Part shown: in pieces, positions 1-8,404 of the stretch
Position numbering within the stretch: the stretch's first letter is position 1
How the letters are laid out: every line of letters starts with the position of its first letter
From: JAYWDA01 sp043779185
GTDB taxonomy: Bacteria; Bdellovibrionota; Bdellovibrionia; Bdellovibrionales; Bdellovibrionaceae
Length of the DNA: 26,934 nt
Assembly: GCA_043779185.1 (NCBI GenBank)
Contig: JAYWEQ010000032.1
Span: 1 to 26,934 of the forward strand
Direction of reading: 5' to 3'
Program-made: the position numbers and the translations under genes
Notes under the pieces: generated by a model
The model's input: the letters and a program-made list of their open reading frames with translations, nothing else
Told to the model about the DNA's origin: nothing
Database searches by the model: none

Positions 1-606
1 AAGTTGGATCTCAGAGCCTGTCACTCGGGCGATGGAATTTTTTAAAATTGGATAGTGCGTACAGCCTAAAACTAAAGTGTCGATATCGTGCTGTAAAAGA
101 CTTTGCAGATAACGATAAACAATTAAATTAGTGATGGGATCATCGATCCAGCCCTCTTCGGCCAAGGGCACAAAAAGGGGACAGGCTTGGCTATAAATTT
201 CAGCTTGCGGAGACAATAATTTAATTTTTGAATCATAAGCCTTTGATAAAACAGTGGCTCGAGTGCCGATCACGCCAATTCTTTGGACCGCAGAAAGTCG
301 CACGGCCTCTTCGGCCCCTGGTCCGATCACATTATAAAGAGGAATACTCTGATAATGATCTTCCTGCATTTGGGTTGACGCCGAATTGCAGGCGATAATA
401 AAAGCTTTTACATTGTGATCTTTTAAAAAATCTAAATTTTGTGTGGAATATTTTTTAATGGTTTCTGCGGATTTACTACCATACGGAAGCCTGGCTGTGT
501 CGCCTAAATAAATAAAGTTTTCATTGGGAAATTGGGAGAGTAATTCTTTAAGAACTGTCAGCCCGCCGATGCCCGAATCAAAGACACCGATGGGGCGGGC
601 GTCCAA
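1..606 (-). CDS. murI: Glutamate racemase, C-terminus cut by the window edge
   Basis: Interconverts L- and D-glutamate to supply D-Glu for peptidoglycan in the cytoplasm. About 202 residues are visible. Family motifs read in order: IGVFDSGIGGLTVLKEL near the N-terminus, YLGDTARLPYGSKS, IACNSAS with the first catalytic Cys, GVIGTRATV, and LGCTHYPIL with the second catalytic Cys. The C-terminal 50-60 residues lie beyond base 1. The only usable start in frame is TTG at 604-606, directly after the TAA of the upstream gene (TAATTG); a GGAG at 615-618 (complement) sits 8 nt before it, inside the upstream coding sequence. This zero-gap arrangement suggests translational coupling to the IMPDH/GMPR-family gene. 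Identification is firm; only the start is inferred. Confidence 0.95.
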   Translation of the reverse strand, partial: MDARPIGVFDSGIGGLTVLKELLSQFPNENFIYLGDTARLPYGSKSAETIKKYSTQNLDFLKDHNVKAFIIACNSASTQMQEDHYQSIPLYNVIGPGAEEAVRLSAVQRIGVIGTRATVLSKAYDSKIKLLSPQAEIYSQACPLFVPLAEEGWIDDPITNLIVYRYLQSLLQHDIDTLVLGCTHYPILKNSIARVTGSEIQL

Positions 607-1653
607 TTACTTGACTCCATGCGCGTGGGATTCGCTGATGCCACTGGCAGAAACTTCAATAAAGCGGGCTTTCTCTTTGATTTCGGAAATCTCAATAGCG
701 TTGATGTAGCTCATGCCGCTGCGAAGTCCGCCTGTGATTTCTAAGATAATGTTTTTAACAGGTCCTTTGATTTTCAGAGTGGTGGATTCGCCTTCGGCGG
801 CCATGCCTTCGGGCACACCACCTCGCCAGGAACTTTGCGCGGATTTTGAGGCCATGCCACGATATTTTTTATGGTCGCCAATCATTTCGCCGGGCGATTC
901 ATCGGTTCCAGCTAACATATTTCCAAGCATGACCGTGCTGGCACCTGCGGCAAGAGCCTTCATAATATCGCCCGAATTTCGAAGGCCACCATCCGCGATC
1001 ACGGGGATGCCATAAGACTCTGCGACTTCGGCGCAAAGGGCGATGGCCGTGAGCTGAGGAACTCCGCAGCCGGTAATTATTCTTGTCGTGCACATCGAGC
1101 CTGGGCCAATACCAACTTTTATTGCGTCAGCGCCAGCTTCAATCAGGTCCTGAGCGGCTTCTGGAGTTGCAATATTTCCAGCGATCAGATCAATTTGTGG
1201 GTGCGAATCTTTTAGCCACTTCATGGTTTCCATCATCTGGATGGAATGCCCATGAGCAATATCAATGGTTAAAATTTGAACGCCAGCATCCATTAAGGCT
1301 TGGGCTCGTAATTTAAAGTCTTCACCTACGCCGATACTGGCCGAGATGATGGCTGAGCCAGTGGCTTTCATTTTTTTAATTTGTAAGACCTGATCTTCGA
1401 TAGAAATAAAACGATGTAATATTCCAAAGGCACCCAGCTCCGCCATGGCAAGAGCCATCCTAGATTCTGTCACGGTGTCCATATTTGCACTGATGACCGG
1501 AGTTTCAATTTTATAATTTTTCGTAAGACGGGATGTGAGGGAAGGATCTCGCCTGGATCTGACAGCCGATTTGGCAGGCACGATCAGAACATCATCGAAG
1601 GTCAGTCCGCGGCTTCGATTTTTAATATCTTTCCAGTCAAATAGCAGGCTCAT
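607..1653 (-). CDS. IMPDH/GMP-reductase family enzyme without CBS domains, probably GMP reductase
   Basis: A (beta/alpha)8 oxidoreductase of 348 residues, the length of GMP reductases and about 140 shorter than CBS-containing IMP dehydrogenases. Visible motifs (numbered from the chosen start): LTFDDVLIVPAKS near 17-29, GPGSMCTTR with catalytic Cys188 and Thr190, the phosphate-site segment IADGGLRNSGDIMKALAAGA, then GGVPEGMAAEGEST. The last segment matches the GMP-reductase flap, with Glu287 at the position of the GMPR catalytic Glu, and lacks the Arg-Tyr pair of IMP dehydrogenases. The C-terminus (SGISESHAHGV) is instead IMPDH-like. An automatic label would be guaB; I favour a GMP reductase (GMP to IMP). 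The ATG at 1651-1653 has GAGG 6 nt upstream and is preferred over an in-frame TTG at 1663-1665. It overlaps the preceding gene by 17 bp, so translational coupling is likely. Confidence 0.85.
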   Translation of the reverse strand: MSLLFDWKDIKNRSRGLTFDDVLIVPAKSAVRSRRDPSLTSRLTKNYKIETPVISANMDTVTESRMALAMAELGAFGILHRFISIEDQVLQIKKMKATGSAIISASIGVGEDFKLRAQALMDAGVQILTIDIAHGHSIQMMETMKWLKDSHPQIDLIAGNIATPEAAQDLIEAGADAIKVGIGPGSMCTTRIITGCGVPQLTAIALCAEVAESYGIPVIADGGLRNSGDIMKALAAGASTVMLGNMLAGTDESPGEMIGDHKKYRGMASKSAQSSWRGGVPEGMAAEGESTTLKIKGPVKNIILEITGGLRSGMSYINAIEISEIKEKARFIEVSASGISESHAHGVK

Positions 1654-2314
1654 TCGTAACCTCAATCTGGGATTTTTGAATTCTTTTAAAAATCACTAAG
1701 ATATAAAGTAAAAAAATCATGGCCTCCAGGGCGCTGACAAAAATGGCTTGCACGGGCGTTGTTAAAATCATTCGGTAGGCATCAAATAAATCAACAGAAA
1801 CATAGCTCCACACGACTTGAAAACCAAGAACCGCAAGCAATAAAGAAAGCCAATGTTTTTTAAAAATATCAGCCGAGGCCGTCAAAGCATCTTTTTCACC
1901 GCTTTGATATTTTGGATCAATGATGACCACGAAGGGCACAAGTAGATACTGTAAATATTTAATAAATCCGGGAATAATTAAAAGCAGTGACCAGCCAAGA
2001 ACTTTTCCCCAAGCCCGCACGACTTCAATGCAGCTCTGATTGAAATAGCGTTCAATAAATTGCCACCAAGAATTAGATAATTTTGTGATGCCAAAAATAC
2101 AGGTGATGGTTGCAAGCGTGGTAAAAAAAATACTGTTTGTCAGGTAAAGGGCGCCCAAAAAAAAGACTCCCCCGGTGGCCCCATTCGGAGATCTTAGGTT
2201 AGCCTCCATTAAAACAGTCAGGCTTTGATCAAAAAAAGTAAACAGTAAATAAATGACCAAAAGGCCTAACCCACATTTTTTTAGCGCCTGAAAATACAGA
2301 GATATAAAGTTCAC
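1637..2314 (-). CDS. Integral membrane protein of unknown function
   Basis: 225 residues with about six hydrophobic helices: near 13-32, 49-75, two closely spaced segments at roughly 105-132, one near 155-172 and one near 188-210, ending in a short polar tail. No catalytic or transport motif was recognised. The fold pattern is reminiscent of the loosely defined multi-helix membrane domains found in many bacteria, but no family can be named. The start is GTG at 2312-2314, without a convincing Shine-Dalgarno. It lies 69 bp downstream of htpG on the same strand and overlaps the next gene by 17 bp, so it probably belongs to an htpG-to-murI transcript. Confidence 0.75.
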   Translation of the reverse strand: MNFISLYFQALKKCGLGLLVIYLLFTFFDQSLTVLMEANLRSPNGATGGVFFLGALYLTNSIFFTTLATITCIFGITKLSNSWWQFIERYFNQSCIEVVRAWGKVLGWSLLLIIPGFIKYLQYLLVPFVVIIDPKYQSGEKDALTASADIFKKHWLSLLLAVLGFQVVWSYVSVDLFDAYRMILTTPVQAIFVSALEAMIFLLYILVIFKRIQKSQIEVTNEPAI

Positions 2315-2383
2315 TTCATCAGTTAAATCGCGCCCCTATCCTTGTGTCAAAAGAAGGGGACAATGTGACGCGTTAGTGTGCAA

Positions 2384-4258
2384 TTAATGATTGGGCTGCT
2401 TTGAAGCGGCGATCATTAAATCTGCAATTTGCCTTGAAAACTTAACTGGATCCGGAAGCGTTGAACCTTCTGTCAGTAAGGCCTGTGAATAAAGAATTTC
2501 TCCCCACTGGCTTTGATCTTCAGCGGTAAGGCCCAGCATTCTTTCAAAAACCGGATGCTGGGGATTGATTTCCAAAATCCTTTTGGCCTGAGGCACGCCG
2601 TCAGAACCCATTTGGGCTAAAAGTTTTTGCATATGGGCCGAAAGATCTTTTTCATCACTGACTAAGCAGACCGGAGTTTCCGTTAAACGTTCAGAGATCA
2701 CGACGTCTTTGACTTCGTCTTTTAATTTTAACTTTAAGTTTTCTAAAAGTGGTTTAAAGCGTTCTTCGACCGCTTTTTTCTCTTCCTGCATTTTTTGTTT
2801 TTCTTCAGGCGTGTCTAGTTCCAGTCCCGATTTAGTGATCGACTGCAATTTTTTACCTTTGTATTCAGGAAGGCTTTGCGTCAGCCATTCATCGACGGGA
2901 TCGACTAATAAAAGGACTTCAAGACCTTTCAGCTTTAATTTTTCTAAATAAGGGCTTTTTGAAATCTGTGCCAAGCTATCGCCCGTCATAAAGTAAATCT
3001 CTTTTTGAGTTTCTTTCATACGGCCCACATATTCTTCCAAAGTTGTGACTTTGTCCGAAGCTGTTGTGTGAAACAGTAAAAGATCTTGAATTTTCTCTTT
3101 GTTGGCGGTGTCGTTTGGAATGCCCTCTTTTAAAGTCGCACCAAACTCCGTCCAAAAAGATTCATAAGTCTGTCGATGCTGAGTGATTTCATCCTTTAAC
3201 AGTGAAAGAACTTTAGAGGTCACATTTTTTTTGATCTGAGCGACTTGGCGATCTTGCTGCAAGATTTCCCTGGACACATTCAGCGAAAGGTCTGAGCTAT
3301 CAATCAAGCCTTTGACGAAGCGTAAATAATTGGGCAGAAGTTCTTTGCAATCGGCCATAATAAAAACACGTTTTACGTAAAGGCTTAAACCGTACTCCAT
3401 GTCTCGGTTGTTAAAATTCCAAGCTTTTTTTGAGGGTATAAAAAGCAAAGCATTGAATTCAAAAGTTCCTTCAGCTTTATAGTGGGCGTGCTTCAAAGCA
3501 TCGTGCCAGTCATGGGTCAGATGTTTATAGAATTCTTTATATTCATCAGCCGTCACTTCCGAAGGACTTCGCAGCCAAAGGGCTTTTTGAGTGTTTAAAA
3601 CTTCATCTTCTTTTTCGCCCTTCATTTTAATAGGGGCTGCAATAAAGTCTGAATATTTTTTTACTAATGATTTTAAAACCCAAGGGTCCGTAAAATCTTG
3701 AACTTCTTCCTCGTCCGAGAAAGTTTTTAAATGCAAAGTGATCGTGGTGCCAGTTCCTTCTGGGCGAGGGACTTCATCAATTGTATAAGTGCCATCGCCG
3801 TTCGATTGCCAAAGAACGCCCATGGACGAGCCGGCTTTTTGAGTGTGCAAGCTGACTTGGTCTGCAACCATAAAAGCAGAATAAAATCCAACGCCAAACT
3901 GGCCAATCAGTTCGGGCCGGGTTTTAAGTTCATCATTTAATTGAGCAAATTTTTTGGTTCCAGATTTTGCAATTGTTCCAATGTACTCGATCACTTCATC
4001 GCGGGACATGCCGATGCCTGTGTCTAGAATTTTTAAAGTCTTTGTGTCTTTGTTCGGTTCCAGACGAATCATCGCCTCATAGTTGTCGGGTCGTAGGTCC
4101 GGTTGGGTCAGGGATTGAAACTTCAGCTTATCAATCGCATCCGACGAATTGGAAATCAGTTCTCGTAAAAAGATTTCTTTGTGGGAGTAAAGAGAATGGA
4201 TCATCAAATCTAAAAGCTGTTTAATTTCAGCATTAAAACTTTGCGTTTGCTTGGCCAT
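2384..4258 (-). CDS. htpG: Chaperone protein HtpG (Hsp90 family)
   Basis: Cytoplasmic ATP-dependent chaperone dimer. At 624 residues it is full length for bacterial Hsp90. The GHKL ATPase domain is clear: FLRELISNSSDAIDKLKF (near 29-46, with the Mg/ATP Asn), DTGIGMSRDEVIEYIGTIA, KSGTKKF, and IGQFGVGFYSAFMVAD. The middle domain carries the NYLRFVKGLIDSSDLSLNVS segment with the ATP-contacting Arg in SREILQ. The C-terminal dimerisation region follows (NPQHPVFERM). The ATG is preceded by GGAGG with a 7-nt spacer. Nothing is truncated or unusual. It is the first gene of the left minus-strand series. Confidence 0.98.
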   Translation of the reverse strand: MAKQTQSFNAEIKQLLDLMIHSLYSHKEIFLRELISNSSDAIDKLKFQSLTQPDLRPDNYEAMIRLEPNKDTKTLKILDTGIGMSRDEVIEYIGTIAKSGTKKFAQLNDELKTRPELIGQFGVGFYSAFMVADQVSLHTQKAGSSMGVLWQSNGDGTYTIDEVPRPEGTGTTITLHLKTFSDEEEVQDFTDPWVLKSLVKKYSDFIAAPIKMKGEKEDEVLNTQKALWLRSPSEVTADEYKEFYKHLTHDWHDALKHAHYKAEGTFEFNALLFIPSKKAWNFNNRDMEYGLSLYVKRVFIMADCKELLPNYLRFVKGLIDSSDLSLNVSREILQQDRQVAQIKKNVTSKVLSLLKDEITQHRQTYESFWTEFGATLKEGIPNDTANKEKIQDLLLFHTTASDKVTTLEEYVGRMKETQKEIYFMTGDSLAQISKSPYLEKLKLKGLEVLLLVDPVDEWLTQSLPEYKGKKLQSITKSGLELDTPEEKQKMQEEKKAVEERFKPLLENLKLKLKDEVKDVVISERLTETPVCLVSDEKDLSAHMQKLLAQMGSDGVPQAKRILEINPQHPVFERMLGLTAEDQSQWGEILYSQALLTEGSTLPDPVKFSRQIADLMIAASKQPNH

Positions 4259-4330
4259 AAATAAACCTCCGAGTTTTTTAATTTTTTAGCACCGAAACCA
4301 TGTCTAGTGATTTAGCGCATATCCTTGCTT

Positions 4331-4360
4331 TTGACACTTAAAATTTTAGATCTGTTGGAT
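4331..4360 (+). promoter_or_regulatory. Possible sigma70-type promoter
   Basis: TTGACA at 4331-4336 followed after 18 bp by TTGGAT at 4355-4360. The -35 is perfect and the -10 is weak. It points at the small membrane-protein gene at 4434 and lies in the divergent gap with htpG. No reporter evidence; the call rests on consensus match only. Confidence 0.35.
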
Positions 4361-4433
4361 TCTTTTTGGCACCCATGGGATGGATCTGATCATTTGTCTT
4401 TACAGACGGGCTTCTGGCTGCAAGAATTTAGCA

Positions 4434-4889
4434 ATGGAAAATAAGATCCAGCAGCCCCAGAAAACAATCCAAACCATGAAATTTATTTGGTGTGCGCTCT
4501 TTGCGATGCCATTTATTTATGGTTTTGTTCTTTTTAACAATCAAAAGGACCTTTTGCCCCCTGATCAAACGTTTATTTTGATGATTGGGTTTGTCGCCGC
4601 GGCAACCTTAGTTTTGAGTTTAGTTTTGCCAGAAGTGATTTTTCGCAGTCAGGTGAAAAAGCTTCAAGGCGAAGTTTCTAATGAGGATGCTTTTAAAATG
4701 TATTTGATCACGTTTATGATACGACTGGTCCTGTCTGAATCGATCAGCACCTTCGGTTTGATTGTGGCTCTTCGATCAGGATTGAATTTCTATTTTCCTT
4801 TTTTTGCGGTCAGTGTCGTTAGCCTACTGGCGGCCTTTCCCATAGAAAATCAGATCAAAGAAAAAATAGATAAAGCTCGGTTGTCGTAA
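4434..4889 (+). CDS. Small four-helix membrane protein, unknown
   Basis: 151 residues from the ATG at 4434. Four hydrophobic segments are visible: about 16-34 (FIWCALFAMPFIYGFVLF), 46-66 (FILMIGFVAAATLVLSLVLP), 90-112 and 118-136, with a charged C-terminal tail (KEKIDKARLS). An earlier in-frame ATG at 4380 would add 18 residues, but these have no Shine-Dalgarno and carry a charged, cysteine-containing stretch unlike a signal. The ATG at 4434 also has only a weak ribosome site, so the start is uncertain. No domain was recognised. It is transcribed divergently from htpG with no evident functional partner. Confidence 0.65.
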   Translation: MENKIQQPQKTIQTMKFIWCALFAMPFIYGFVLFNNQKDLLPPDQTFILMIGFVAAATLVLSLVLPEVIFRSQVKKLQGEVSNEDAFKMYLITFMIRLVLSESISTFGLIVALRSGLNFYFPFFAVSVVSLLAAFPIENQIKEKIDKARLS

Positions 4890-4971
4890 AGCGCTGTCGC
4901 ACTTCGGGAAACCAAGGACTATTTAACCTCGAGCGGCCAAACAAAGCCTTCCTTAAGCCGAGCTAGTTAAT

Positions 4972-5275
4972 ATGTGGAACGTTGCTAAGCTATTAGGAAT
5001 ATTATCTTTTAGCTTACTTTTATCGGTGGCGGCCCCTGCGCTACGCACACTTAAGTGGGGCAGTTGGTTAAATTCAACTATACCTGCGGTGGAAATTAAA
5101 AAGAACATCCTGGTAATTCCCCCAGTTTCAGTACAGTCTCATTGTCTTATGACAGAGTATTTTAGACACCACTTTGCGCTCAGCAGCAGCGACATGTGTC
5201 CTTAAAGCCACCCTTAAAACCGCAACCGATGTTTTTAATGATTTGGATTATCTCAATGAAGGTATAATTCGTTGA
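4972..5275 (+). pseudogene. Possible small secreted protein gene broken by a frameshift
   Basis: An ATG at 4972 opens a 77-residue frame with a signal-peptide-like N-terminus (LLGILSFSLLLSVAAPA) that stops at 5203-5205. In the next frame, about 40 codons open after a stop at 5150-5152 and end at TGA 5273-5275, reading like genuine protein (AAATCVLKATLKTATDVFND, then LDYLNEGIIR). Joining the two frames near 5150-5175 would give a secreted protein of about 100 residues. There is no good ribosome site before 4972. It could equally be two chance open frames. Otherwise the 447 bp between 4890 and 5336 hold only the promoter listed separately. Confidence 0.25.
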
Positions 5276-5301
5276 CAATGTTTTATCCCAGAAATCAAAA
5301 T
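5272..5301 (+). promoter_or_regulatory. Possible promoter of the repeat-protein/katG unit
   Basis: TTGACA at 5272-5277, an 18-bp spacer and CAAAAT at 5296-5301 (4 of 6 to TATAAT), leading to a short 5' leader before the ATG at 5337. A TATAAT at 5263-5268 is an alternative -10 but has no matching -35. No OxyR or PerR site was recognised. Confidence 0.35.
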
Positions 5302-5336
5302 ACGTTCTCGTCGCACTTAGGGCAAAAGGAGAATTT

Positions 5337-5735
5337 ATGAGGATCATCTGTGCCATTTTATTTTTGTTAGTCAGTCGGGTTTACGCGGGACAGGTGAATT
5401 TAGCGCCGGGCGAATCCGTTTTAATTCAAGCCAATGTCAGCACAACGGTGACCTGTGCGATGGGCCCGTCAGGATCTTTGCAGTCAGCCACTTCAAAAAC
5501 CTGTGGACGAGTGGACTATGATGGCCATTGTGTTTTTTTTAACGAGGTCACGGTGACCGGCCGTTATTGCGGAGAAGCGCAGGTTTGTGGACGAGTGGAT
5601 TATGATGGGCAGTGTGTTTTTTTTAATGTGATCGCGGACTGCGGAGATAACGGCTGCACAAAATCAAAAACTTGTGGGCGGCAAGATTACGACGGGAAAT
5701 GTATCTATTTTAATGAAGGAATTCGCTGCCATTAA
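5337..5735 (+). CDS. Secreted Cys-rich protein with three CGRxDYDG repeats
   Basis: 132 residues with a cleavable signal peptide (hydrophobic 4-13, likely cut after YAG near residue 18). The mature part starts with a short beta-like region (VNLAPGESVLIQANVSTTV) and then carries three near-identical 14-residue repeats at 56-69, 84-97 and 113-126, with consensus C-G-R-x-D-Y-D-G-x-C-[VI]-[FY]-F-N. The periods are 28 and 29 residues. Each repeat has two Cys spaced by eight residues and a DxDG core that could bind a cation; extra Cys between repeats suggest disulfides. The ATG follows AAGGAG with good spacing. katG starts 24 bp downstream with its own ribosome site, so the two are probably co-transcribed. 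I do not recognise a named family; a periplasmic or surface role linked to oxidative stress is only suggested by the neighbour. Confidence 0.8.
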   Translation: MRIICAILFLLVSRVYAGQVNLAPGESVLIQANVSTTVTCAMGPSGSLQSATSKTCGRVDYDGHCVFFNEVTVTGRYCGEAQVCGRVDYDGQCVFFNVIADCGDNGCTKSKTCGRQDYDGKCIYFNEGIRCH

Positions 5736-5759
5736 TTTGTAAAATCAAAAGGAGAAAAA

Positions 5760-7970
5760 ATGTCTACTGAAACAACTTCTGAACCAAAGTGCCCATTTTC
5801 TGGCGCAGCCCGGCCTCAGGGCGTCGCTCGACCACAACCGAATGCCAACTGGTGGCCCAATCAACTGAATTTAAAAGTCTTGCACCAGCAATCGAGGAAA
5901 TCGAATCCGATGGCTCCGGATTTTAATTACGCCAAAGAGTTTAAAACTCTTGATCTTCATGCTGTGGTCAAAGACTTAACGGCACTGATGACGGATTCTC
6001 AAGATTGGTGGCCTGCGGATTACGGGCATTATGGTCCGTTTTTTATTCGTCTGGCTTGGCATAGCGCCGGAACTTACCGCACGGCTGATGGACGGGGTGG
6101 AAGTGGTTCTGGATCACAGAGGTTTGCTCCATTAAATAGCTGGCCTGATAATGGAAATTTAGATAAGGCTCGGCGTTTACTTTGGCCGATCAAACAAAAA
6201 TATGGCGCTAAACTTTCTTGGGCTGACTTGATGATTTTGACTGGTAACGTGGCTCTTGATTCTATGGGTTTTAAAACCTATGGATTTGCGGGCGGTCGTG
6301 AAGATATCTGGGAACCCGAAGAAGATATTCACTGGGGACATGAAACCAAATGGATGGGCGACGAACGCTATACGGGCGACCGAAACCTGGCGAACCCACT
6401 GGCCGCTGTGCAGATGGGTTTGATTTATGTCAATCCAGAAGGACCTAACGGCAAGCCTGATCCTGTTGCTTCAGCACGTGATATCCGAGAGACCTTTGCT
6501 CGCATGGCGATGAACGACGAAGAGACCGTGGCCCTGGTCGCTGGTGGTCACACTTTCGGTAAATGTCATGGCGCTGCAGATCCAGGAAAATATGTCAGTG
6601 CTGAACCTGAAGGGGCCGTGATTGAAGAGCAAGGCTTTGGATGGATCAACAGCTTCGGGACTGGTAAAGGGGCTGATACAATATCAAGCGGGATCGAAGG
6701 CGCTTGGACCACAAATCCGATCAAATGGGACAATAATTATTTTGAAAACTTATTTAAGTATGAGTGGGAATTAACAAAAAGTCCTGCCGGTGCTCATCAA
6801 TGGAAACCTAAGGATCCAGCTGCGGCCACGACGGTGCCCGATGCTCATGATCCAAAAAAGCGACATGCTCCCATGATGACCACAGCAGATCTTGCTTTAA
6901 GAATGGATCCTGCTTACGAAAAGATCTCTCGACGCTTTTATGCGAATCCAGCTGAATTTGCTGATGTGTTCGCTAAGGCTTGGTACAAGTTAACTCATCG
7001 GGATATGGGTCCTCTTGCTCGTTACTTAGGGCCTCTTGTTCCGAAGCAAACGCAATTGTGGCAAGATGTGATTCCTGCGGTCGATCATAAATTAATCGAT
7101 GAGCAAGATATGACTTCGTTAAAAACAAAAATCCTTGCTTCAGGCCTTTCCATTTCTCAGTTAGTGACGACAGCTTGGGCTTCAGCGGCTTCATTCCGTG
7201 GAAGTGATAAGCGGGGTGGCGCGAATGGGGCGCGTCTTCGTTTGGCTCCGCAAAAAGATTGGGAAGTGAATCAGCCAGCAGAACTTGCAAAGATTTTGCC
7301 AAAACTAGAAGCGATCCAAAAGGATTTCAATGGTTCTCAAACAACTGGAAAAAAAGTTTCTTTGGCAGACCTGATTGTTTTGGGTGGTTGTGCGGCGGTT
7401 GAAGCCGCTGCTAAAAAAGCCGGACATGATGTGAAGGTTCCATTTTTGGCAGGGCGTATGGACGCCACACAAGAGCAAACAGATGTGGAATCATTTTCTG
7501 TGCTTGAGCCTGTCGCTGATGGATTTCGAAATTATGTTAAAAAAGGACATGAGGCTTTCGTTGCTGAACTGTTAATTGATAAAGCGCAATTAATGAGGCT
7601 AACGGCGCCAGAGATGACTGTGCTCGTCGGTGGACTGCGCGTCTTAGACGCCAACTTTGGCCATGCAAAGCACGGTGTTTTTACTCAAAAAACGGAAACT
7701 TTAACCAACGATTTCTTCATGAACCTTTTAGATATGAAAACAAAGTGGCAAAAATCTGCGGCGTCTGAAGCTATCTTAGAAGGACACGATCGAAAAACAG
7801 GAGCTCTTAAATGGACAGGCACTGTTTCAGATCTTGTGTTTGGTTCAAACTCGCAATTGCGAGGGGTGGCTGAAGTTTATGCGTGCAGCGATTCTCAGAA
7901 AAAGTTCGTGCATGAATTTGTTGCGGCTTGGAATAAGGTGATGAATCTTGATCGCTACGATCTAGCTTAG
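5760..7970 (+). CDS. katG: Bifunctional catalase-peroxidase KatG
   Basis: Haem enzyme that dismutates H2O2 and has peroxidase activity. 736 residues, full length, with the N-terminal active domain and the degenerate C-terminal duplicate. The distal site is R97, W100, H101 (RLAWHSAGTYR), the proximal ligand is His264 (AGGHTFGKCHG), and the catalase-specific Met-Tyr-Trp adduct residues are present as W100, Y223 (LIYVNPEGPNG) and M249 (ARMAMND). The N-terminus shows the usual KCPFSG segment. The ribosome site AAAGGAG precedes the ATG. There is no signal peptide, so it is cytoplasmic. It is the second gene after the repeat protein and is followed directly by a GC-rich hairpin. Confidence 0.98.
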   Translation: MSTETTSEPKCPFSGAARPQGVARPQPNANWWPNQLNLKVLHQQSRKSNPMAPDFNYAKEFKTLDLHAVVKDLTALMTDSQDWWPADYGHYGPFFIRLAWHSAGTYRTADGRGGSGSGSQRFAPLNSWPDNGNLDKARRLLWPIKQKYGAKLSWADLMILTGNVALDSMGFKTYGFAGGREDIWEPEEDIHWGHETKWMGDERYTGDRNLANPLAAVQMGLIYVNPEGPNGKPDPVASARDIRETFARMAMNDEETVALVAGGHTFGKCHGAADPGKYVSAEPEGAVIEEQGFGWINSFGTGKGADTISSGIEGAWTTNPIKWDNNYFENLFKYEWELTKSPAGAHQWKPKDPAAATTVPDAHDPKKRHAPMMTTADLALRMDPAYEKISRRFYANPAEFADVFAKAWYKLTHRDMGPLARYLGPLVPKQTQLWQDVIPAVDHKLIDEQDMTSLKTKILASGLSISQLVTTAWASAASFRGSDKRGGANGARLRLAPQKDWEVNQPAELAKILPKLEAIQKDFNGSQTTGKKVSLADLIVLGGCAAVEAAAKKAGHDVKVPFLAGRMDATQEQTDVESFSVLEPVADGFRNYVKKGHEAFVAELLIDKAQLMRLTAPEMTVLVGGLRVLDANFGHAKHGVFTQKTETLTNDFFMNLLDMKTKWQKSAASEAILEGHDRKTGALKWTGTVSDLVFGSNSQLRGVAEVYACSDSQKKFVHEFVAAWNKVMNLDRYDLA

Positions 7971-7981
7971 AAATTTTAAAA

Positions 7982-8010
7982 GGCCCCAATCTTAATTTAA
8001 GTTTGGGGCC
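7982..8010. terminator. GC-rich hairpin after katG, possibly bidirectional
   Basis: GGCCCCAA at 7982-7989 pairs exactly with TTGGGGCC at 8003-8010; the 13-nt interior (TCTTAATTTAAGT) can pair further. A-rich and T-rich stretches flank both sides (GAAATTTTAAAA before, AAGTTTTAAAA after), so it could terminate katG and also the former minus-strand gene ending at 8023. Confidence 0.75.
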
Positions 8011-8022
8011 ACAGCTTAAGTT

Positions 8023-8139
8023 TTAAAACATCATCCCAATACCGAGATCAATCGCTAAGCCACCAAGTCTAATTTTATTAAAAGTGGAGGTGCGGTAACT
8101 GCGACAATAGATGGAAAGCAGTCTACCGAATATCCTGGA
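8023..8139 (-). pseudogene. 3' remnant of an outer-membrane beta-barrel gene
   Basis: Reading leftward, the codons before TAA at 8023-8025 give YRTSTFNKIRLGGLAIDLG then IGMMF. The alternating hydrophobic pattern, GG/GL signature and terminal Phe are typical of the last strands of outer-membrane barrels. The frame closes upstream at 8140-8142 with no start codon, so at most 38 residues remain and the rest of the gene is absent. It sits tail to tail with katG across a shared hairpin, as a real convergent gene would. A chance match cannot be excluded in so short a stretch. Confidence 0.4.
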
Positions 8140-8404
8140 TTATTTTTGAATTTATTAATCATCGTAAATTAGCGTTCGATCTAATCTTCGAAAATCGAAA
8201 TTGTTAACTAATCACTATTGCAAATTAATAACAGGTATAAATTTTGGAACCAGTGGCCGCCATTTTTACAGGTTAGCCATTTTTGAACATATTTTTTTAA
8301 AATATTTGCACATAAAACGGCCGGTTTGTGGCCAAAGTCTTTCCAAAATAACATCACTAAATTGAATCGTCCATTTTAGATAATAGTGTTTGAATTACGG
8401 ATGA
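8140..8404. other. AT-rich intergenic stretch
   Basis: With the remnant above, about 390 bp separate katG from the convergent gene at 8405. This part is AT-rich, has stops in all frames and shows no convincing gene, promoter or terminator. It probably consists of decayed sequence from the lost barrel gene. Confidence 0.5.

Noticed and set aside
4268..4310. CIRCE-like half site GGTGCTAA upstream of htpG
   Set aside because: Only one half matches well; the facing half (ATCACT) is poor and the spacing does not fit the 9-bp CIRCE loop.
6973..7302. 109-residue frame antisense to katG
   Set aside because: No ribosome site; lies wholly within the katG coding sequence and reads as a shadow.
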